Below, one piece after another: positions 7,587 to 13,275 of a stretch of DNA of 13,856 nt; the stretch's first letter is position 1, and every line of letters begins with the position of its first letter. The stretch spans positions 1 through 13,856 of the forward strand of contig DATABY010000051.1 of the NCBI GenBank assembly GCA_036259355.1, in the 5' to 3' direction. The DNA is from JALZDI01 sp036259355. Its GTDB lineage: Bacteria > Actinomycetota > Actinomycetes > Propionibacteriales > Nocardioidaceae. A program made the translations under genes and the position numbers. The notes under the pieces were generated by a model. That model had not been told where the DNA came from and made no database searches. It saw only the letters and a list, made by a program, of their open reading frames with translations.

Positions 7587-9065
7587 ATGGGTCAACAGGT
7601 CGACAAGCGCGAGTTCTCCCGTGAGGACCGCACCCGTTACCGCGCCAAGGTGCGCCGGTGTCTCGACGTGTTCGCACGGATGCTGCGCGAGTCGCGGTTC
7701 GAGTCCGAGCGTCCCATGACCGGGCTGGAGATCGAGTTCAACCTGGTCGACGACGTCGGCGACCCGGCGATGAAGAACGCCGAGGCGCTCGAGGCGATCG
7801 CCGACCCGGCGTTCCAGACCGAGCTGGGCCAGTTCAACATCGAGATCAACGTGCCGCCGCGCCGGTTCGGCGAGGACGGCGCAGCCGGCTTCGAGGCCGA
7901 CATCCGCAAGAGCCTCAACGAGGGTGAGGAACGCGCCAGCGAGATCGGCGCGCACATGCTCATGGTCGGCATCCTGCCCACGCTGGGAACCGGCCACATG
8001 GCCGCGGACACCATCTCGGCCAACCCCCGCTACGGCCTGCTCAACGACCAGATGATGGCCGCGCGCGGGGAGGACATCAGGATCGCGATCGACGGCATCG
8101 AGCGGTTGACGGCGACCGCCGACACGATCATCCCGGAGGCCGCCTGCACCTCGACCCAGCTGCACCTGCAGGTCAGCCCCGCCGACTTCCCGGCGTGCTG
8201 GAACGCCTCCCAGGCCATCGCCGGGATCCAGCTGGCGCTCGGCGCCAACTCGCCGTTCCTGTTCGGCAAGGAGCTGTGGCGCGAGACCCGGATCGCGCTG
8301 TTCGAGCAGGCCACCGACACCCGCAGCGAGGAGCTGAAGGCCCAGGGCGTGCGGCCGCGGGTGTGGTTCGGAGAGCGGTGGATCAACTCGATCTTCGACC
8401 TGTTCGAGGAGAACGTCCGCTACTACCCGGCGCTGCTCCCCATCTGCGAGGACGAGGACCCGGTCGAGGTGCTCGACCGCGGTGACACGCCGGAGCTACC
8501 GGAGCTGCGGCTGCACAACGGCACGATCTACCGGTGGAACCGCCCGGTCTACGACGTCGTCCGCGGCGAGCCGCACGTGCGGGTCGAGAACCGCGTGCTG
8601 CCCGCGGGGCCCACCGTGGTCGACACGCTGGCCAACGCCGCCTTCTACTTCGGTCTGGTGCGCACGCTGGTGCGGCAGCAGCGCCCGCTGTGGAGCCAGA
8701 TGTCCTTCAGCGCGGCGGAGGAGAACTTCCACGCCGGTGCCCAGCACGGGATCGACGCCCAGCTGTACTGGCCGGGGCTGGGCACCGTGCCCGCCGGTGA
8801 GCTCGTGCTGCGCCGGCTGCTGCCGATGGCGGCGGAGGGCCTGGACACCTGGGGCGTCGGGCCGGACGAGCGGGACCGGCTTCTCGGCGTCATCGAGCAG
8901 CGGTGCAAGACCGGCCGCAACGGTGCGACGTGGCAGGCGGAGGCCTTCCACCAGGCCTACGACAACTCCGGCCTCAGCCGGCTCGACGCGATGCGCGCGG
9001 TCGTCCAGCGCTACCGCGGCCACATGCACTCCAACGAGCCGGTGCACACCTGGCCGACCGACTAG
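7587..9065 (+). CDS. GCS2-family glutamate-cysteine ligase-like protein
   Basis: A 492-residue protein of the GCS2 carboxylate-amine ligase superfamily, which uses ATP and Mg2+ to join an amine to the gamma-carboxyl of glutamate. Visible motifs are TGLEIEFNLVD (45-55) and GQFNIEINVPPR (81-92), holding likely metal and nucleotide-binding acidic residues. Also seen are TSTQLHLQVS (188-197), in the place of the usual histidine motif, ALGANSPFLFGKELWRETR (217-235), and VRVENRVLPAGPTVVD, the substrate-binding arginine region. It is longer than the roughly 370-430 residues of YbdK or EgtA types and no ergothioneine genes adjoin, so the product is uncertain. Actinobacteria usually use mycothiol rather than glutathione. 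AAGGAGG at 7576-7582 fixes the ATG at 7587. Its stop codon shares CTAG with the convergent gene. Confidence 0.88.
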   Translation: MGQQVDKREFSREDRTRYRAKVRRCLDVFARMLRESRFESERPMTGLEIEFNLVDDVGDPAMKNAEALEAIADPAFQTELGQFNIEINVPPRRFGEDGAAGFEADIRKSLNEGEERASEIGAHMLMVGILPTLGTGHMAADTISANPRYGLLNDQMMAARGEDIRIAIDGIERLTATADTIIPEAACTSTQLHLQVSPADFPACWNASQAIAGIQLALGANSPFLFGKELWRETRIALFEQATDTRSEELKAQGVRPRVWFGERWINSIFDLFEENVRYYPALLPICEDEDPVEVLDRGDTPELPELRLHNGTIYRWNRPVYDVVRGEPHVRVENRVLPAGPTVVDTLANAAFYFGLVRTLVRQQRPLWSQMSFSAAEENFHAGAQHGIDAQLYWPGLGTVPAGELVLRRLLPMAAEGLDTWGVGPDERDRLLGVIEQRCKTGRNGATWQAEAFHQAYDNSGLSRLDAMRAVVQRYRGHMHSNEPVHTWPTD

Positions 9066-9511
9066 GCCCGGCGGCGAGGGCGCGCCCACGACCGCTCCGC
9101 CCCGGTCAGCAGGTCCAGCCATCCCCAGCGGCTCAGCACGAGCACGGTGACCAGCTCGACACCGCTGATCTGGGCGGCGATCCGCGCCGCGGCCAGCCAG
9201 GCGAGATCCAGGTCGCCCGGTTCGTGCGGCCCCGGCCGGACGTGCACCAGGCTGACCACGCGCAGCCCGCGGCAGCGGCAGTCGGTGAGCAGGCGCACGA
9301 GCACGTCGACGCGCAGCGCATGGTCGGGCGGCTCGTCGTGGATCCAGGTCGCCACGGGGGCGTCGCCCGCGTCGGCGTCGGGTGCCACCAGCTCGACCGC
9401 CGCGGGGAACACCCGGCGTCGGGTCGCCTCACGCAGCCGGATCACGCGTGCGCGCAGCCAGCGGCCCAACGGATGCGATGACGCGGTGGCAGCTCGGGCC
9501 ATGCGGTCCAT
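9062..9511 (-). CDS. Small hypothetical protein, possibly a degenerate RadC/JAB-like domain
   Basis: A 149-residue protein that I do not firmly recognise. An arginine-rich N-terminus (15-33) precedes alternating strands and helices. Residues about 36-135 can be laid on the RadC/JAB fold: VATWIHDEPPDHALRVDVLV, then RGLRVVSLVHVRPGPHEP where RadC has its HNHPSG loop, then DLDLAWLAAARIAAQISGVE and a closing strand VTVLVLSRWGWLDLL. If so, the second zinc-binding histidine is Arg92 and the motif is shortened, so the domain would be inactive as a metalloprotein. The ATG at 9511 has only a weak ribosome site; the ATG at 9502 is the alternative. It converges on the GCS2 gene, both ending within CTAG. 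The protein-like strand pattern and coding bias support a real gene, while the family assignment is an inference. Confidence 0.6.
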   Translation of the reverse strand: MDRMARAATASSHPLGRWLRARVIRLREATRRRVFPAAVELVAPDADAGDAPVATWIHDEPPDHALRVDVLVRLLTDCRCRGLRVVSLVHVRPGPHEPGDLDLAWLAAARIAAQISGVELVTVLVLSRWGWLDLLTGAERSWARPRRRA

Positions 9512-9616
9512 CGTGCCGACACGACGCGCCCCCGCGTCGCCGCCGTCCACAGGCTCGGTACGGCCTGGGGTCCGGTAGCGTGCGTGCAAAACCTCACACT
9601 CGAAAGAGGACGCCTG

Positions 9617-10021
9617 ATGGGCAGCATCGTGGTCGGATACGTCCCCAAGGCCGAGGGCCACGCGGCGCTTCGCCGCGCGGCCGACGAGGCACGGCTGCGC
9701 AACTCGCGGCTGGTGGTCATCAACTCCCACCGCGGCGGCCGGGACTTCGCCGGGGAGGACGCCATCGAGTCGGAGTCGCAGCTCGAGGAGGTGCGCAAGC
9801 AGCTCGACGACGCCGGGGTCGAGCACGAGATCCGTCAGCTCGTGCGTGGCCTGGACCCCGCCGAGGACCTGATCAGCATCGCCGAGGAGGTCGGCGCCGA
9901 GCTGATCGTGATCGGGCTGCGCCGGCGGTCTCCGGTCGGCAAGCTGATCCTCGGGAGCAACGCACAGCGGGTGCTGCTCGACGCGGCGTGCCCCGTGCTG
10001 GCGGTCAAGGCCGCCGAGTAG
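9617..10021 (+). CDS. Universal stress protein A (UspA) family protein
   Basis: A single-domain Usp fold of 134 residues: strand IVVGYV (4-9), helix HAALRRAADEARL, strand RLVVINSH (31-38), helix SQLEEVRKQLDDAG, strand GAELIVIGL (93-101), and the terminal ARVL..ACPVLAV-type motif. The ATP loop G-2x-G-9x-G-S is nearly kept (Gly100, Gly113, Ser114) but the second glycine is Arg103. The early Asp of ATP-binding members (GVDGS) is replaced in GYVPKAEG, so nucleotide binding is doubtful. The ATG at 9617 follows AGAGGA with six bases between. A TAGCGT (9576-9581) is the best -10 candidate, giving a short leader. The glycosylase-like gene follows after 28 bases, so the two are probably co-transcribed. 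Usp proteins act in stress survival, but the exact role here is unknown. Confidence 0.9.
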   Translation: MGSIVVGYVPKAEGHAALRRAADEARLRNSRLVVINSHRGGRDFAGEDAIESESQLEEVRKQLDDAGVEHEIRQLVRGLDPAEDLISIAEEVGAELIVIGLRRRSPVGKLILGSNAQRVLLDAACPVLAVKAAE

Positions 10022-10049
10022 ACGCCGACAGCGAGCCGGGGAAGGACCA

Positions 10050-10619
10050 GTGGTGGCGAGGATCCAGATCGCGCAGGACGATGCCGCTGACGAGGTGCTG
10101 TCCAGCGACCCGTTCGGGCTGCTGTGCGGGATGCTGCTGGACCAGCAGTTCCCGATGGAGCACGCGTTCATGGGGCCCGCGAAGGTCAAGGAGCGCTTCG
10201 GGACGCTCGACACCGCGGCCATCGCCGCGGCCGACCCCGAGGAGTTCGCGACGATGTGCGCCGTACCGCCGGCCGTGCACCGCTACCCGCGGTCGATGGC
10301 CGGCCGGATCCAGGACCTGGCCCGGCACGTCCAGGCGGAGTACGACGGTGACACCACCCGGCTGTGGGCGGAGGCGGCCTCCGGGCGCGAGCTGCTGCGC
10401 CGGCTGCAGGCGCTGCCTGGCTTCGGCAAGCAGAAGGCGCAGATATTCGTGGCGCTGCTGGGCAAGCAGCTGGGCGTGCAGCCCGACGGCTGGCGGGAGG
10501 CGGCCGGCAGCTACGGCGAGGACGGTGCGTACCGCTCGGTCGCCGATGTCGTCGACGAGCAGTCCTTGGACCGGGTGCGTACGTTCAAGAAGGAGATGAA
10601 AGCGAAGAGTCGCGGGTAG
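10050..10619 (+). CDS. HhH-GPD family base-excision repair glycosylase-like protein
   Basis: A 189-residue protein of an actinobacterial HhH-GPD subfamily related to endonuclease III. The helical core starts with DPFGLLCGMLLDQQFPMEHAF (20-40), and the helix-hairpin-helix is LQALPGFGKQKAQIFVALLG (119-138). Aligning LPGFG with LPGVG of E. coli Nth places Asp146 on the catalytic Asp138, but Gln128 on the catalytic Lys120. No C-terminal four-cysteine iron-sulphur motif is present. By family logic it would be a glycosylase without lyase activity, as in MutY or AlkA, with unknown substrate. It starts at GTG 10050, or the adjacent GTG 10053 which is better spaced from GGGGAAGGA. It lies 28 bases after the Usp gene, which suggests one transcript. 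Confidence 0.85.
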   Translation: MVARIQIAQDDAADEVLSSDPFGLLCGMLLDQQFPMEHAFMGPAKVKERFGTLDTAAIAAADPEEFATMCAVPPAVHRYPRSMAGRIQDLARHVQAEYDGDTTRLWAEAASGRELLRRLQALPGFGKQKAQIFVALLGKQLGVQPDGWREAAGSYGEDGAYRSVADVVDEQSLDRVRTFKKEMKAKSRG

Positions 10620-10683
10620 CCCGAGGCGGTCACCGTCGCAACGGCGCGACGGGACGCCGACCCGGTCCGGGCCCGGGGCGCCT

Positions 10684-10769
10684 TTGAACACGTGTCACAA
10701 TGATCTACTGCAGCGGTTGTCGCCTGGTGGCAACGCAGTTCTTACCGCTCACGAGTCGAGAGGTCGTAC
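10684..10769 (+). promoter_or_regulatory. Leader and possible promoter region of rpoD
   Basis: TTGAAC (10684-10689) is the best -35 candidate, with TACTGC (10706-10711) 16 bases on as a poor -10. Downstream, GCGGTTG (10713-10719) and CAACGC (10731-10736) can pair around CC-TGGT-GG, giving a small bulged hairpin in the leader. AGAGG (10759-10763) is the ribosome site for the GTG at 10770. No GGAAT-N18-GTT element was seen here, unlike upstream of the other sigma gene. The promoter call is weak. Confidence 0.25.
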
Positions 10770-12413
10770 GTGTCGTCCAGCACGTCCCGCAAGCCGTCCG
10801 TTGACGCCCTCAGCCACCCGGACGTGCAGGGGTTGCTCGACAGAGGTCGGGAGACCGGCACCGTCACCGCCGACGAGGTACGCACCGCCTGCGATCTCGC
10901 GGCCGTTCCGCCCACGCAGAGCAAGGCCCTGCTCAGGATGCTGAGCGAGGAGGGAGTGACCGTCGTGGTTTCCGCCGCAGACTCGTCCGGAGGCAAGAAG
11001 GTGGCAGCGGCCGCGAGTCGCCGTACGACCGTGTCGGCGACGGCGACGAAGAAGTCCTCCGCCAAGGCCCCGGCCAAGAAGTCCGCCGCCAAGTCGGCCG
11101 AGAAGAAGGCACCGGCCAAGAAGGCGCCGGCGAAGAAGGCCGCGACGAACAAGTCGGCGGCGAAGAAGGCCCCCGCCGAGAAGCCGGCCGAGGAGCTGCC
11201 CGAAGAGGTGCTGCCCGAGGATCTCGCCGCCGAGGACCTGGCGCCCGACGACGAGCTCGAGGTCGCGGTGCCGAAGAAGGCGGCCGCGAAGAAGGGCGAC
11301 GTGCTCTCCAAGAAGGCGGCCAGCGCCCTGGCCAACGCCGTCGTCGACGCCAACGACAAGAAGACGCTCGAGGACATCCCCGACGAGGAGTTCGAGCGTG
11401 ACCTGGCCAACGACCCCACGCTGAAGGAAGACGAGAAGCAGGGGTTCGTGCTGTCGACGGCCGACGACACCGACGAGCCCGAGCAGCAGGTCATGGTGGC
11501 CGGCGCCACGGCCGACCCGGTCAAGGACTACCTCAAGCAGATCGGCAAGGTGCCGCTGCTGAACGCCGAGCAGGAGGTCGAGCTCGCCAAGCGGATCGAG
11601 GCCGGCCTGTTCTCGGAGGAGAAGGTCGCCGCCGGCGGCAGGCTCGCCGCCAAGCTGGCCGAGGAGCTGGGGTGGATCGCCGAGGACGGTCGGCGGGCCA
11701 AGAACCACCTGCTCGAGGCCAACCTGCGGCTGGTGGTGTCGCTGGCCAAGCGCTACACCGGCCGCGGCATGCTGTTCCTGGATCTGATCCAGGAGGGCAA
11801 CCTCGGTCTGATCCGCGCGGTGGAGAAGTTCGACTACACCAAGGGCTACAAGTTCTCGACGTACGCCACCTGGTGGATCCGGCAGGCGATCACCCGCGCC
11901 ATGGCCGACCAGGCGCGCACGATCCGCATCCCGGTGCACATGGTCGAGGTCATCAACAAGCTGGCCCGGGTGCAGCGGCAGATGCTGCAGGACCTGGGGC
12001 GCGAGCCGACGCCCGAGGAGCTCGCGATCGAGCTGGACATGACCCCGGAGAAGGTCATCGAGGTCCAGAAGTACGGCCGGGAGCCGATCTCGCTGCACAC
12101 CCCGCTTGGTGAGGACGGCGACTCGGAGTTCGGCGACCTGATCGAGGACTCCGAGGCGATCGTGCCCGCCGACGCGGTGTCGTTCACGCTGCTGCAGGAG
12201 CAGCTGCACGCCGTGCTCGACACACTGTCGGAGCGCGAGGCCGGCGTGGTGTCGATGCGGTTCGGCCTCACCGACGGCCAGCCCAAGACGCTGGACGAGA
12301 TCGGCAAGGTGTACGGCGTGACGCGCGAGCGGATAAGGCAGATCGAGTCCAAGACCATGTCGAAGCTGCGTCACCCTTCGCGCTCGCAGGTGCTGCGCGA
12401 CTACCTCGACTGA
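10770..12413 (+). CDS. rpoD: Primary sigma factor RpoD (HrdB/SigA type)
   Basis: A 547-residue group-1 sigma factor giving RNA polymerase housekeeping promoter specificity. Residues 1-65 form the N-terminal domain (region 1.1-like, VDALSHPDVQGLLDRGRE). Residues 93-139 are a lysine/alanine/proline-rich stretch, followed by an acidic segment at 140-165. Region 1.2 starts at DPVKDYLKQIGKVPLL (249-264). Region 2 covers 311-385, with FDYTKGYKFSTYATWWIRQA for core binding and -10 melting. Region 3 is at about 390-465 and region 4.2 is the helix-turn-helix LDEIGKVYGVTRERIRQIE (508-526), ending RSQVLRDYLD as in HrdB/SigA. The GTG start at 10770 follows AGAGG. A 14-residue tail and full domain set mark it as intact. 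It is the paralogue of the factor at 50-1003, which lacks the N-terminal extension. Confidence 0.98.
   Translation: MSSSTSRKPSVDALSHPDVQGLLDRGRETGTVTADEVRTACDLAAVPPTQSKALLRMLSEEGVTVVVSAADSSGGKKVAAAASRRTTVSATATKKSSAKAPAKKSAAKSAEKKAPAKKAPAKKAATNKSAAKKAPAEKPAEELPEEVLPEDLAAEDLAPDDELEVAVPKKAAAKKGDVLSKKAASALANAVVDANDKKTLEDIPDEEFERDLANDPTLKEDEKQGFVLSTADDTDEPEQQVMVAGATADPVKDYLKQIGKVPLLNAEQEVELAKRIEAGLFSEEKVAAGGRLAAKLAEELGWIAEDGRRAKNHLLEANLRLVVSLAKRYTGRGMLFLDLIQEGNLGLIRAVEKFDYTKGYKFSTYATWWIRQAITRAMADQARTIRIPVHMVEVINKLARVQRQMLQDLGREPTPEELAIELDMTPEKVIEVQKYGREPISLHTPLGEDGDSEFGDLIEDSEAIVPADAVSFTLLQEQLHAVLDTLSEREAGVVSMRFGLTDGQPKTLDEIGKVYGVTRERIRQIESKTMSKLRHPSRSQVLRDYLD
11046..11186 (+). repeat. Imperfect Lys-Ala-Pro codon repeats inside rpoD
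   Basis: The segment encodes repeated KAPAKK/KSAAK units (for example KKAPAKKAPAKKAA), visible in DNA as irregular copies of aagaaggc(c/a)ccggcc. The protein stretch is strongly basic and resembles histone-H1 tails. It is directly followed by an acidic run. Such low-complexity linkers are common in actinobacterial primary sigma factors and vary in length between species. Confidence 0.75.
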
Positions 12414-12468
12414 GGTCTGGCTGTTACTCGGCCGCTGGCGGCGGGTGCATTGTGCGCAGACATGTGTC

Positions 12469-12504
12469 CGTAGCGTCCGAGTCCTGCGCGCAAGCGCCGC
12501 TACG
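12469..12504 (+). terminator. Stem-loop downstream of rpoD, possible terminator or processing site
   Basis: CGTAGCG (12469-12475) pairs perfectly with CGCTACG (12498-12504). Directly inside the 3' arm, GCGC-GCAA-GCGC (12486-12497) forms a hairpin capped by a GNRA-type tetraloop, so the two helices stack with a 10-base bulge on the 5' side. It begins 56 bases after the rpoD stop. No T-run follows, so it is not a classical intrinsic terminator, though T-less hairpins are common after genes in GC-rich actinobacteria. A smaller GCCG-CTGG-CGGC hairpin is at 12431-12442. Confidence 0.4.
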
Positions 12505-12595
12505 TCCGACGCCTTGAGCGTGGACTTGGTCACCCGTCCTCGGACGTAAGCCCCCCCGTCGGCGCGATTTCCACAGGCTTCACCTTCAGGGTCTG

Positions 12596-12622
12596 TTGCA
12601 CCTGCGGCGATCCGGCTAGTTT
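12596..12622 (+). promoter_or_regulatory. Possible promoter of the lipoprotein gene
   Basis: TTGCAC (12596-12601) and TAGTTT (12617-12622) are separated by 15 bases, slightly short for a housekeeping promoter. TAGTTT fits the actinobacterial TANNNT -10 pattern. A tight inverted repeat CCCTC-C-GAGGG follows at 12625-12635. Transcription would start near 12629, about 38 bases before the GTG. The -35 match is poor, so this is tentative. Confidence 0.3.
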
Positions 12623-12666
12623 TTCCCTCCGAGGGCGGGGGCTGGCACGGGTGAGAGGACTCCCAG

Positions 12667-13275
12667 GTGTCGGGACTGGCTTCGCGACCGAGCCGGCGGG
12701 CAGGCGTCGTCGCCGTGCTGCTGGTGCTGATGCTCGTGCCAACGGGATGTTCGGGTGCCGAGCCGGCGGCCGATCCGCCGCCCCCGACCACGCCGACGAC
12801 GCCGCCGACGAGTCCTGTTACCACCACCTCGCCGACGCCGACAGTCGCTCCAGCGCCGCCCCGTCTCCCGGCCGCTGCAAAGGCGAACACCAAAGCAGGC
12901 GCCGTCGCATTCGCCCACCACTTCTTGCGAGTGCTGAACTTCGTATCCCGTACTGGGCACACCGACACGTTGCTTCGTGTGAGTACCACGGCCTGCATGT
13001 CGTGCCGCAACATCGCTCAAGGCGTAGCCGATGTGTATGACCGTGGCGGCCGGCTCCGGGGAGGCAACCTCAAGGCGACTCGATACTCGGTTCTGCCATC
13101 TGCGCGGGGCGATCGATGGACGATTGGCTTGGAGGTTATGTCTGCGCCACAAGTCATCCAGGAGCGTGCGGAGTCCCGGCCTCGTCGGGTCGAGGAAGGC
13201 TCCTATTCGTTGACCATGGATCTTCGGCGGGTCGGTGACACTTGGAAGATCTCCCGAATGGAGCGGGCGCGGTGA
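12667..13275 (+). CDS. Putative DUF6318-type lipoprotein
   Basis: A 202-residue exported protein. Residues 8-27 form a signal peptide (RPSRRAGVVAVLLVLMLVPTG) ending at Cys28. The lipobox is atypical, with Pro at -3 (VPTGC). A Pro/Thr-rich wall-spanning linker covers about 31-68. The folded part starts AGAVAFAHHFLRVLNFVSRTG and has the paired cysteines Cys110 and Cys113 in TTACMSCRNIA, which is the pattern I associate with DUF6318 proteins of actinobacteria. Function is unknown; it should sit on the outer face of the membrane. The GTG at 12667 follows GAGAGGA. Its stop overlaps the start of the next gene as GTGA, so both are probably translated together. GC falls to about 52-60 % in much of its 3' half, well below the neighbouring rpoD. 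Confidence 0.8.
   Translation: MSGLASRPSRRAGVVAVLLVLMLVPTGCSGAEPAADPPPPTTPTTPPTSPVTTTSPTPTVAPAPPRLPAAAKANTKAGAVAFAHHFLRVLNFVSRTGHTDTLLRVSTTACMSCRNIAQGVADVYDRGGRLRGGNLKATRYSVLPSARGDRWTIGLEVMSAPQVIQERAESRPRRVEEGSYSLTMDLRRVGDTWKISRMERAR

Noticed and set aside
6858..8165. 435-codon minus-strand frame across DUF4192 and the GCS2 gene
   Set aside because: It is a shadow antisense to two real genes and has no recognisable domain.
12567..12575. Second DnaA-box-like sequence ATTTCCACA before the lipoprotein gene
   Set aside because: It matches only 7 of 9 positions of the consensus, which is expected by chance.
10749..13013. 754-codon open frame on the minus strand across rpoD
   Set aside because: It is antisense to rpoD, whose product is unmistakable. 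Long stop-free antisense frames are expected from third-position GC bias. The translation is low-complexity and resembles no family.
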